From positions 45,696,113 through 45,760,112 of the forward strand of contig NC_090254.1 of assembly GCF_037325665.1 (NCBI RefSeq): a DNA stretch of 64,000 nucleotides. The letters run 5' to 3'. Below the pieces are notes generated by a model. That model was given only the letters and a program-made list of their open reading frames with translations, ran no database searches and had not been told where the DNA came from. Below, one piece after another: positions 53,771 through 64,000 of the stretch. The position numbers and the translations under genes were made by a program. Within the stretch, counting starts at the first letter, position 1. Each line of letters begins with the position of its first letter. The DNA comes from Littorina saxatilis (lineage: Eukaryota > Mollusca > Gastropoda > Littorinimorpha > Littorinidae).

Positions 53771-54007
53771 ACGTGAGCCAAGTTTGGCCATCCCAAACTG
53801 CTAGGATCCTCGATGGCTCGCAAGATATATACTGTTAATCGTCGTTCTTAACGACTCCTTGCAGGTTTGGTTTTCCAAAAGTACCCTATGACACGAGTCA
53901 AGTGGCAAAGAACATACCCTGATATTCCCGTCTCAGTCGGTGCAGCTTTTAGTCATAATTCGACGGACACACAGACAGACACACTGAAACGAGCTTTATA
54001 AGTTAGA
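53771..54007. other. Short unique sequence
   Basis: No feature beyond a short CAGACAGACAC tract at 53972-53982. Confidence 0.3.
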
Positions 54008-54870
54008 TGCCTTAATTGTTGGAAGCGTCGTGTCTCTCGGATCGATAAAGTCTTCATTGGTGGAAGCGTCGTGTCTCGCGAATCAATAAAGTCTTCATTG
54101 GTGGAAGCGTCGTGTCTCTCGGATCAATAAAGCCTTCATTGGTGGAAGCGTCGTGTCTCTCGGATCAATAAAGTCTTCATTGGTGGAAGCGTCGTGTCTC
54201 TCGGATCAATAAAGCCTTCATTGGTGGAAGCGTCGTGTCTCTCGGATCAAAAAAGCCTTCATTGGTGGAAGCGTCGTGTCTCTCGGATCAATAAAGCCTT
54301 CATTGGTGGAAGCGTCGTGTCTCTCGGATCAATAAAGCCTTCATTGGTGGAAGCGTCGTGTCTCTCGGATCAATAAAGCCTTCATTGGTGGAAGCGTCGT
54401 GTCTCTCGCATCAATAAAGCCTTCATTGGTGGAAGCGTCGTGTCTCTCGGATCAATAAAGCCTTCATTGGTGGAAGCGTCGTGTCTCTCGGATCAATAAA
54501 GCCTTCATTGGTGGAAGCGTCGTGTCTCTCGGATCAATAAAGCCTTCATTGGTGGAAGCGTCGTGTCTCTCGGATCAATAAAGTCTTCATTGGTGGAAGC
54601 GTCGTGTCTCTCGGATCAATAAAGCCTTCATTGGTGGAAGCGTCGTGTCCCTCGGTTCAATAAAGCCTTCATTGGTGGAAGCGTCGTGTCTCTCGGATCA
54701 ATAAAGCCTTCATTGGTGGAAGCGTCGTGTCTCTCGGATCAATAAAGCCTTCATTGGTGGAAGCGTCGTGTCCCTCGGATCAATAAAGCCTTCATTGGTG
54801 GAAGCGTCGTGTCTCTCGGATCAATAAAGCCTTCATTGGTGGAAGCGTCGTGTCCCTCGGATCAATAAAG
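54008..54870. repeat. 41-bp array with AATAAA in every unit
   Basis: About 21 units GGTGGAAGCGTCGTGTCTCT, CGGATCAATAAAGCCTTCAT, T. Each plus-strand unit holds the polyadenylation hexamer AATAAA (one unit AAAAAA). Very homogeneous. Confidence 0.96.
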
Positions 54871-55540
54871 AAGCTGGTTTTGCAACAAGGCTTCAGACAT
54901 AATTTTTTAATCATTTTTTTTTTAATCAAAATGTATTACAAGTGCTTGTGGAAATTCTGTTCATATGATTTGTGTAGAAAACGAACTCAGTAAAGTGCTT
55001 GTAATGAAATGTTTGTTTACATGTGGTTAATAAAAATGTGAGTTAAACTGGTTACGTACGTGTAACATAAAACACTATACAATCAGCATTTTATTTCACA
55101 AACAGTTGAGAAGAAAGAGTGTGAAGATGAGTTATGGTAAGGGTAATTGGGGGAGAGGGGGGGGGGGGCACAAGGATACTGTGTCACAGCAATTCGCAAG
55201 GAGAACGAAGGACAAGCTCGCGGCACAAGGGGGGAAGGAAAGCCACCGGGGGGTGGGGCACAAGGGAGGGAGGAAAGCCACGGCAATTCAGTAAAAGGAG
55301 GGGGGGGGGGGGGCGAGAGATGACATTGTGTTGACATTATTAAATACCCGGCATCCATAACTGCCTACACTGTCAGCTGTGTGTCACCACTCTGTCTTCC
55401 CCGTGCCGGAAGCGACCTGTTCTTCTTGGCAGTCTGTGTGTGTAGGCTGATTGTGAAGGTGCCAGCTTTTGTTTCTTGCAACACAACTCACTGATACCGT
55501 CAGTGTCTTTAGCCTGACAATACCAGCCGGCAGTTATCTC
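54871..55540. other. No gene recognised; G-rich runs
   Basis: Unique DNA with G runs at 55157-55168, 55248-55258 and 55300-55313. Confidence 0.35.
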
Positions 55541-55544
55541 TCTT

Positions 55545-55735
55545 CTTCTTGATCGTCATCTGTGGAAGTGCTCTTCTCTTCTTCTTGATCGTCATCTGTG
55601 GAGGTGCTCTTCTCTTCTTCTTGATCGTCATCTGTGGAGGTGCTCTTCTCTTCTTCTTGATCGTCATCTGTGGAGGTGCTCTTCTCTTCTTCTTGATCGT
55701 CATCTGTGGAAGTGCTCTTCTCTTCTTCTCACCGG
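55545..55735. repeat. 36-bp array
   Basis: Five units GATCGTCATCTGTGGAGGTG plus CTCTTCTCTTCTTCTT. The length is a multiple of three, so open frames arise on both strands; no evidence that it is coding. Confidence 0.94.
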
Positions 55736-55789
55736 TTCTAGTCTAGGGTCTGTATAGCCTGTTCCGTGACGGAACCTCACAATCTTATA

Positions 55790-56380
55790 ATCTCTGTCCA
55801 AACCGACCGTCTGGACTTTCTGTGAGCTTAGTGTCCGACCGTCTAGACTGATTGTGTCTTCCCTATATGTGTGCCAGTGATGCACTTTGACCGTCTAGAC
55901 TGATTGTGTCTTCCCTATAGATATGTGTGCCAGTGATGCACTTTGTCCGTCTAGACTTCTTCAAACAACAATGTCCGAGTTCTGACAAATCTGCACCAAC
56001 GTGGAAGTACATTGGCATACATATAATTATACTGTGTGCATGTGGCTCATGCAACGGTGAGGCAGGGATAGATATAACTGGGTATAGACAGCAACAACAG
56101 CTGTGCCTACGTGGAAGTACCAAGGCAATTCTTGACATACCGGTATAACAGTGTGACAGAGAGAGAGACACACATAGATATAACTGTGCCCTGGTCTAGA
56201 CAAAACAAATCTGTGCCCATGTGGAAGTACCAAGGCATATCTTGACATACCGGTATAACACTGTGACACAGAGAGAGACACACATAGATATAACTGTGCG
56301 GCCTAGGTCAAGACAAAACAAATCTGTGCCCACGTGGAAGTACCAAGGCATATCTTGACACATATACCGTACGGCTTCTG
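55790..56380. repeat. Duplications of about 51 and 115 bp
   Basis: CCGTCTAGACTGATTGTGTC/TTCCCTATA/TGTGTGCCAGTGATGCACTT twice (55829-55945). Then three units of CTGTGCCCATGTGGAAGTAC, CAAGGCATATCTTGACATAC, CGGTATAACACTGTGACA, GAGAGAGACACACATAGATA. Confidence 0.85.
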
Positions 56381-56404
56381 CGACGAAAACGTCTGCCTTC
56401 TGGT

Positions 56405-56461
56405 CAGTGTGTGTGTTTGTGTTTGTTTGTTTGCTTGTGTGTGTGTGTGTGGGTGTGTGTG

Positions 56462-56497
<36 letters not shown>

Positions 56498-56635
56498 TAT
56501 TTGTTTGGTTTTTGTTTGGTTGTTTGGTTGTTAGTTTGTGTGTTTGTTTGGTTGTTTGGTTGTTTGGTTAATGTTTTCTTTATTTGTGTGTTTCTTTGTA
56601 AGTTAGTTTTGTTGTGATTGTGTATGTGTGCGGGG
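56405..56635. repeat. (GT)n and (TTTG)n microsatellites
   Basis: GT tract to about 56496 followed by GTTTGGTTGTTTG repeats. Confidence 0.9.
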
Positions 56636-56639
56636 TTTT

Positions 56640-57130
56640 GTTTGTTTCGTGTAGAACAGGGTTGGTATCTGAGCGGTCAGCTGGAGCACTAGGTTGACGA
56701 GGTCAGCGGAGTGAGACAGGTGTAGACAGGTGTAGATATGATTAAAGGCTCAGGGGCTCACCGCGATGACGGACGGGGGGGGGGGGGGGGGGGGTGTCGG
56801 GGCGGGGGAAAGGGGGGAGGGGTCACCCTGAGTGTTTGTCAATGGCTGGCGTGACTACCTCGTCTCCATCCCTGTCACAAAAGTGGTGTGTAATTCCCGC
56901 CCGCCCGCCCCCCCCCCCTCCGCCCCCATTGCCCTCCTCCGGCCAGTCGACTGGCGTGGTGAGTAGATCTATAGAGTGTCTATTTCAATCCAGGATCCAA
57001 AAAGAGAAAACTGAATTTGGAGAGATCATGATATGACGCCAGGTAGTAAAACACACACCCACCGTAAGCAGAAACTCTCGGTAAGCCAACCCAAACTGAA
57101 AGCAGTATACACGGCTCACAGAGCAAACAC
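56640..57130. other. No gene recognised; poly-G and poly-C runs
   Basis: G run at 56776-56795 and C-rich 56899-56932; otherwise unique. Confidence 0.35.
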
Positions 57131-57136
57131 AGGATC

Positions 57137-57450
57137 AGATGTATGTATCTATGTCCTATCTGTTTTCAGTCCCATCATGGCGGTGTATGTATCTATGTCC
57201 TATCTGTTTTCAGTCCCATCATGGCGGTGTATGTATCTATGTCCTATCTGTTTTCAGTCCCATCATGGCGGTGTATGTATCTATGTCCTATCTGTTTTCA
57301 GTCCCATCATGGCGGTGTCTGTATCTATGTCCTATCTGTTTTCAGTCCCATCATGGCGGTGTATGTATCTATGTCCTATCTGTTTTCAGTCCCATCATGG
57401 CGGTGTATGTATCTATGTCCTATCTGTTTTCAGTCCCATCATGGCGGTGT
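57137..57450. repeat. 44-bp array with acceptor-like and start-codon-like sequence
   Basis: Seven units GTGTATGTATCTATGTCCTA, TCTGTTTTCAGTCCCATCAT, GGCG. Each plus-strand unit holds CTATCTGTTTTCAG, a good 3' splice site, followed by CATCATGGCGG. Open frames in all three phases are artefacts of repetition. Confidence 0.95.
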
Positions 57451-57464
57451 TTGTGCTTCGCGTG

Positions 57465-57635
57465 GTAACAGTGACCGGCAGCGTGTGAGCGAGTGACCGG
57501 CAGCGTGTGAGCGAGTGACCGGCAGCGTGGTAACAGTGACCGGCAGCGTGTGAGCGAGTGACCGGCAGCGTGTGAGCGAGTGACCGGCAGCGTGGTAACA
57601 GTGACCGGCAGCGTGTGAGCGAGTGCGCGGTCTGG
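57465..57635. repeat. About 22-bp array
   Basis: Units GTGACCGGCAGCGTGTGAGC GA, with a GTAACA variant in place of TGAGCGA. Confidence 0.9.
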
Positions 57636-57671
57636 CAGCGTTAACCTTCACTTTCGGTGTCAGCATCGCCA

Positions 57672-57855
57672 AGACAACTGCATCACCGTGGTAACAGTCA
57701 CCCAGACAACTGTATCACCGTGGAAACAGTCACCAAGACAACTGTATCACCGTGGTAACAGTCACCAAGACAACTGTATCACCGTGGAAACAGTCACCAA
57801 GACAACTGTATCACCGTGGTAACAGTCACCAAGACAACTGTATCACCGTGGAAAC
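57672..57855. repeat. About 32-bp array
   Basis: About five units ACAGTCACCAAGACAACTGT plus ATCACCGTGGTA/GAA. Confidence 0.9.
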
Positions 57856-57859
57856 GGAC

Positions 57860-58133
57860 GCAGACATCATGCTAGTCCCCTGCTATGTGAGTGTCTTTAA
57901 CCCTGCGGCGGGTGGTCGTCATAGCAACGGCCTGGTTCCCGCCGCAGGGGAGCTGACGAAGGGGGGTTCCAGCAGCCCCCCAGTGACCCCTATGACCCCA
58001 GTGACCCCAGTGAACACAATGAGCACCGTGAACACGATGAACAATGTGAACAGTGTGAGCTTGCTAAACGAGTTCGTCACCTTTTTCAACTCTGGTGTCG
58101 CCGTATCAGCCCCAGTGTCGCCCTCAGCGTCGT
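57860..58133 (+). CDS. Candidate coding exon, unknown product
   Basis: Non-repetitive open frame between two arrays, DADIMLVPCYVSVFNPAAGG, VPAAGELTKGGSSSPP, then Thr/Pro/Asn-rich VTPMTPVTPVNTMSTVNTMN and LLNEFVTFFNSGVAVSAPVS, ending at a donor-like GTC/GTGAGTAT (58133/58134). The intron-like flank begins with a new array, as in the two identified genes. The acceptor is not clear and the protein is unrecognised, so the call rests on composition and context. Confidence 0.35.
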
Positions 58134-58164
58134 GAGTATACTATCTTCTCTTCCTGCTTTCCTG

Positions 58165-58620
58165 TCCGCTTTCCCCTGGCCTTTGGTTTTTGGTTTCCTG
58201 GCCTTTGGTTTCCTGGCCTTTGGTTTCCTGGCCTTTGGTTTCCTGGCCTTTGGTTTCCTGGCCTTTGGTTTCCTGGCCTTTCCTGTTCTTTTGTTTCCTG
58301 TTCTTTTGTTTTTCATGCATTTGGTTTCCTGTTTTTTGGTTTCCTGGCCTTTGGTTTCCTGTTCTTTTCTTTCCAAATCTTTTGTTTCCTGTCCTTTTGT
58401 TTCCTGTCCTTTTGTTTCCAAATCTTTTGTTTCCTATTCTTTTGTTTTCTGGCTTTTTGTTTGCTGTTCATTTGTTTGCTGTTTTTCGGATTCCCTTTCT
58501 TCTGATTGCTGTTATATTGTTTCCTGGACTTTCCTGTCATGTTCTGTTGTATCCTTGTCTTTTGTTTCCTGTTCTTTTATTACCTGTTTTTTTTTTAAAT
58601 TGCTGGCCTGATCTTTTGTC
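58165..58620. repeat. 16-bp array (GGCCTTTGGTTTCCTG)
   Basis: Perfect units to about 58275, then progressively diverged TTTTGTTTCCTGTCC units to 58600. Phe/Trp-rich frames are artefacts. Confidence 0.93.
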
Positions 58621-58737
58621 CGCCTCCATTTCTTTCCTTTAGTTGCCTGTCCTTCCCCATACTTTCCTGTCTCACCCTTTCATTTTGGTTTTGTTCCTGT
58701 CTCTTTGTTTTGTCTCTTTGTTTTGTCTCTTCGCGTG

Positions 58738-59395
58738 ACCCGTGAGTAACAGTGTGTATGTATTAAAGTGAGTAACAGTGAGAATGTATTAAAGCGAGTA
58801 ACAGTGTGTATGTATTAAAGTGAGTAACAGTGTGTATGTATTAAAGTGAGTAACAGTGTGTATGTATTACAGTGAGTAACAGTGTGTATGTATTAAAGTG
58901 AGTAACAGTGTGTATGTATTACAGTGAGTAACAGTGTGTATGTATTAAAGTGAGTAACAGTGTGTATGTATTACAGTGAGTAACAGTGTGTATGTATTAC
59001 AGTGAGTAACAGTGTGTATGTATTAAAGTGAGTAACAGTGTGTATGTATTACAGTGAGTAACAGTGTGTATGTATTAAAGTGAGTAACAGTGTGTATGTA
59101 TTAAAGTGAGTAACAGTGTGTATGTATTACAGTGAGTAACAGTGTGTATGCATTAAAGTGAATAACAGTGTGTATGTATTACAGTGAGTAACAGTGTGTA
59201 TGCATTAAAGTGAATAACAGTGTGTATGTATTAAAGCGAGTAACAGTGTGTATGTATTAAAGTGAGTAACAGTGCGTATGTATTAAAGTGAGTAACAGTG
59301 CGTATGTATTAAAGTGAGTAACAGTGCGTATGTATTAAAGTGAGTAACAGTGCGTATGTATTAAAGTGAGTAACAGTGTGTATGTATTAAAGTGA
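58738..59395. repeat. 26-bp array with donor-like GTGAGTA
   Basis: About 25 units GTGAGTAACAGTGTGTATGT plus ATTAAA (or ATTACA). Confidence 0.95.
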
Positions 59396-59424
59396 GTGCC
59401 TTGGTCTGAATAGTGATGCATGTA

Positions 59425-59582
59425 GAGCACTGGCAATGACGAGTGAAAGTCGACTCGAGTGACACATGAGTTACGACAGTCACTGGCAATGACGAGTGAA
59501 AGTCGAGTGACACCTGAGTTACGACAGTCACTGGCAATGACGAGTGAAAGTCGAATGACACCTGAGTTACGATAGTTGCTGA
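59425..59582. repeat. About 48-bp triplication
   Basis: CACTGGCAATGACGAGTGAA, AGTCGAGTGACACCTGAGTT, ACGACAGT three times with small changes. Confidence 0.9.
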
Positions 59583-59621
59583 CACCACCAACAAGTACTA
59601 CTCGCACCGAGCAGAGTGGTC

Positions 59622-62600
59622 GCTGACAACTCACTTAGACTCGGAGACAGAGCTAACATTCACTCCCCTGACAACTCACTTAAAGACAGAGGTAACATTC
59701 ACCCCCCCCCCCCCCCTGACAACTCACTTAGAGACAGAGCTAACATTCACTCCCCTGACAACTCACTTAAAGACAGAGGTAACATTCACCCCCCCCCCCT
59801 GACAACTCACTTAGAGACAGAGCTAACATTCACTCCCCTGACAACGCACTTAGAGACAGAACTAACATTCACTCCCTCTGACAACTCACTCAGAGACAGA
59901 GCTAACATTCACCCCCCTGACAACTCACTTAGAGACAGAGCTAACATTCACCCCCCTGACAACTCACTTAGAGACAGAGCTAACATTCACCCCCCTGACA
60001 ACTCACTTAGAGACAGAGCTAACATTCACTCCCCTGACAACTCACGTAGAGACAGAGGTAACATTCACTCCCCTGACAACTCACTCAGAGACAGAGGTAA
60101 CATTCACTCCCCCCTGACAACTCACTTAGAGACAGAGGTAACATTCACTCCCCTGACAACTCACTTAGAGACAGAGCTAACATTCACCCCCCTGACAACT
60201 CACTTAGAGACAGAGCTAACATTCACTCCCCTGACAACTCACTTAGAGACAGAGCTAACATTCACTCCCCTGACAACTCACTTAGAGACAGAGCTAACAT
60301 TCACCCCCCTGACAACTCACTTAGAGACAGAGCTAACATTCACTCCCCTGACAACTCACTTAGAGACAGAGCTAACATTCACTCCCCTGACAACTCACTT
60401 AGAGACAGAGCTAACATTCACTCCCCTGACAACTCACTTAGAGACAGAGCTAACATTCACTCCCCCCTGACAACTCACTTAGAGACAGAGGTAACATTCA
60501 CTCCCCTGACAACTCACTTAGAGACAGAGGTAACATTCACACCCCCCTGACAAACTCACTTAGAGACAGAGCTAACATTCACTCCCCTGACAACTCACTT
60601 ACAGACAGAGGTAACATTCACTCCCCTGACAACTCACTTAGAGACAGAGCTAACATTCACTCCCCCCTGACAACTCACTTAGAGACAGAGGTAACATTCA
60701 CTCCCCTGACAACTCACTTAGAGACAGAGCTAACATTCACCCCCCTGACAACTCACTTAGAGACAGAGGTAACATTCACTCCCCTGACAACTCACTTAGA
60801 GACAGAGCTAACATTCACTCCCCCCTGACAACTCACTTAGAGACAGAGCTAACATTCACCCCCCTGACAACTCACTTAGAGACAGAGCTAACATTCACCC
60901 CCCTGACAACTCACTTAGAGACAGAGCTAACATTCACCCCCCTGACAAACTCACTTAGAGACAGAGCTAACATTCACTCCCCTGACAACTCACTTACAGA
61001 CAGAGGTAACATTCACTCCCCTGACAACTCACTTAGAGACAGAGGTAACATTCACTCCCCTGACAACTCACTTAGAGACAGAGCTAACATTCACTCCCCT
61101 GACAACTCACTTAGAGACAGAGGTAACATTCACTCCCCTGACAACTCACTTAGAGACAGAGCTAACATTCACTCCCCTGACAACTCACTCAGAGACAGAG
61201 GTAACATTCACTCCCCTGACAACTCACTTAGAGACAGAGCTAACATTCACCCCCCTGACAACTCACTTAGAGACAGAGGTAACATTCACTCCCCTGACAA
61301 CTCACTTAGAGACAGAGCTAACATTCACTCCCCTGACAACTCACTTAGAGACAGAGGTAACATTCACTCCCCTGACAACTCACTTAGAGACAGAGGTAAC
61401 ATTCACTCCCCTGACAACTCACTTAGAGACAGAACTAACATTCACCCCCCTGACAACTCACTTAGAGACAGAGCTAACATTCACTCCCCTGACATTTCAC
61501 TTAGAGACAGAGCTAACATTCACCCCCCTGACAACTCACTTAGAGACAGAGCTAACATTCACTCCCCTGACAACTCACTTAGAGACAGAGCTAACATTCA
61601 CTCCCTCTGACAACTCACTTAGATACAGAGGTAACATTCACTCCCCCCTGACAACTCACTTACAGACAGAGGTAACATTCACTCCCCCCTGACAACTCAC
61701 GTAGAGACAGAGCTAACATTCACCCCCCTGACAACTCACTTAGAGACAGAGGTAACATTCACTCCCCTGACAACTCACTTAGAGACAGAGCTAACATTTA
61801 CTCCCCCCTGACAACTCACTTAGAGACAGAGCTAACATTCACCCCCCTGACAACTCACTTAGAGACAGAGCTAACATTCACTCCCCTGACAACTCACTTA
61901 GAGACAGAGCTAACATTCACCCCCCTGACAACTCACTTAGAGACAGAGCTAACATTCACCCCCCTGACAACTCACTTAGAGACAGAGGTAACATTCACTC
62001 CCCTGACAACTCACTTAGAGACAGAGCTAACATTTACTCCCCCCTGACAACTCACTTAGAGACAGAGCTAACATTTACCCCCCTGACAACTCACTTAGAG
62101 ACAGAGCTAACATTCACTCCCCTGACAACTCACTTACAGACAGAGGTAACATTCACTCCCCCCTGACAACTCACTTAGAGACAGAGCTAACATTCACTCC
62201 CCTGACAACTCACTTAGAGACAGAGGTAACATTCACTCCCCTGACAACTCACTTAGAGACAGAGCTAACATTCACTCCCCTGACAACTCACTTAGAGACA
62301 GAGCTAACATTCACTCCCCTGACAACTCACTTAGAGACAGAGGTAACATTCACCCCCCTGACAACTCACTTAGAGACAGAGCTAACATTCACTCCCCTGA
62401 CAACTCACTTAGAGACAGAGGTAACATTCACCCCCCTGACAACTCACTTAGAGACAGAGCTAACATTCACTCCCCTGACAACTCACTTAGAGACAGAGCT
62501 AACATTCACTCCCCTGACAACTCACTTAGAGACAGAGGTAACATTCACTCCCCTGACAACTCACTTAGAGACAGAGCTAACATTCACTCCCCTGACAACT

Positions 62601-64000
62601 CACTTAGAGACAGAGCTAACATTTACCCCCCTGACAACTCACTTAGAGACAGAGCTAACATTCACTCCCCTGACAACTCACTTAGATACAGAGCTAACAT
62701 TCACTCCCCTGACAACTCACTTAGAGACAGAGCTAACATTCACTCCCCCCTGACAACTCACTTAGAGACAGAGCTAACATTCACTCCCCCCTGACAACTC
62801 ACTTAGAGACAGAGCTAACATTCACTCCCCCCTGACAACTCACTTAGAGACAGAGCTAACATTCACTCCCCCCTGACAACTCACTTAGAGACAGAGCTAA
62901 CATTCACTCCCCCCTGACAACTCACTTAGAGACAGAGCTAACATTCACTCCCCTGACAACTCACTTAGAGACAGAGCTAACATTCACTCCCCCCTGACAA
63001 CTCACTTAGAGACAGAGCTAACATTCACTCCCCCCTGACAACTCACTTAGAGACAGAGCTAACATTCACTCCCCCCTGACAACTCACTTAGAGACAGAGC
63101 TAACATTCACTCCCCCCTGACAACTCACTTAGAGACAGAGCTAACATTCACTCCCCTGACAACTCACTTAGAGACAGAGCTAACATTCACTCCCCCCTGA
63201 CAACTCACTTAGAGACAGAGCTAACATTCACTCCCCTGACAACTCACTTAGAGACAGAGGTAACATTCACCCCCCTGACAACTCACTTAGAGACAGAGCT
63301 AACATTCACTTCCCTGACAACTCACTTAGAGACAGAGCTAACATTCACTCCCCTGACAACTCACTTAGAGACAGAGCTAACATTCACTCCCCTGACAACT
63401 CACTTAGAGACAGAACTAACATTCACTCCCCTGACAACTCACTTAGAGACAGAGCTAACATTCACCCCCCTGACAACTCACTTAGAGACAGAGCTAACAT
63501 TCACTCCCCCCTGACAACTCACTTAGAGACAGAGCTAACATTCACTCCCCTGACAACTCACTTAGAGACAGAGCTAACATTCACTCCCCTGACAACTCAC
63601 TTAGAGACAGAGCTAACATTCACTCCCCTGACAACTCACTTAGAGACAGAACTAACATTCACCCCCCTGACAACTCACTCAGAGACAGAACTAACATTCA
63701 CTCCCCTGACAACTCACTTAGAGACAGAACTAACATTCACTCCCCTGACAACTCACTTAGAGACAGAGCTAACATTCACTCCCCTGACAACTCACTTAGA
63801 GACAGAGCTAACATTCACCCCCCCTGACAACTCACTTAGAGACAGAGCTAACATTCACTCCCCTGACAACTCACTTAGAGACAGAGCTAACATTCACTCC
63901 CCTGACAACTCACTTAGAGACAGAGCTAACATTCACTCCCCTGACAACTCACTTAGAGACAGAACTAACATTCACTCCCCTGACAACTCACTTAGAGACA
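59622..64000. repeat. 39-bp array, 4.4 kb, continuing past the window
   Basis: About 112 units CTGACAACTCACTTAGAGAC, AGAGCTAACATTCACTCCC. Variants: GAGGTAAC for GAGCTAAC, C-run length, AACTAAC. The 39-bp length gives a spurious 13-residue repeat frame. Confidence 0.97.

Noticed and set aside
55545-55735. Coding 12-residue repeat (TIKKKRRAPPQM)
   Set aside because: Both strands are open because the unit is 36 bp; no flanking coding sequence supports it.
57033-57496. Three overlapping plus-strand frames of 109-151 codons
   Set aside because: All three phases of the 44-bp array are open, so openness has no meaning.
59616-60470. 284-codon plus-strand open frame
   Set aside because: It is the 39-bp array read as a 13-residue repeat; the array continues without the frame and has no unique coding sequence.

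Overview
The window is nuclear DNA from an animal, most likely a marine gastropod mollusc. The grounds are spliced genes with GT-AG introns, tRNA-headed SINEs, 5'-truncated LINEs with microsatellite tails, and interspersed repeats that I associate with caenogastropods such as periwinkles (memory, not a search). The outstanding property is tandem repetition: by eye well over half of the 64 kb consists of minisatellite arrays (units of about 7 to 126 bp) and microsatellites.

Two conserved genes can be reconstructed exon by exon, both on the minus strand. (1) A secreted zinc procarboxypeptidase (family M14) runs from a TATA promoter near 10945 leftward and off the left edge. A non-coding first exon and six coding exons (9662-9589, 5957-5879, 4475-4342, 3730-3610, 2733-2629, 2228-2127) give signal peptide, propeptide and the start of the catalytic domain with the HAREW zinc site; all splice phases agree. 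(2) A complete NUDT8-type mitochondrial CoA diphosphatase (Nudix) lies in five coding exons between 44758 and 32431 (313 codons plus stop), with a possible untranslated exon at 46820-46758.

Layout: 1-10921 carboxypeptidase gene, introns almost wholly tandem arrays; 11000-14450 interspersed repeats and a SINE; 14500-18090 two large arrays; 18230-19830 unique sequence; 19850-23570 arrays and a foldback MITE; 24315-25290 two LINE tails; 25815-29470 a foldback DNA transposon with 8-bp target duplication and a nested TTAA-type MITE; 29500-32130 further repeats and a Tc1/mariner remnant; 32431-44758 NUDT8, with LINEs, SINEs and MITEs nested in its intron arrays; 45000-50100 SINEs, MITEs and one orphan coding remnant; 51270-64000 mostly arrays, with one candidate plus-strand exon at 57860-58133.

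Main observation: in both genes nearly every intronic array abuts an exon, and its unit contains a copy of that exon's own edge with the acceptor or donor splice site. The arrays appear to have grown by tandem duplication across exon-intron junctions, leaving tens to hundreds of splice-site copies beside the real ones. In NUDT8 intron 1 the unit is 78 bp (26 codons) and open in the exon's frame, so choice of any acceptor copy would be frame-neutral.
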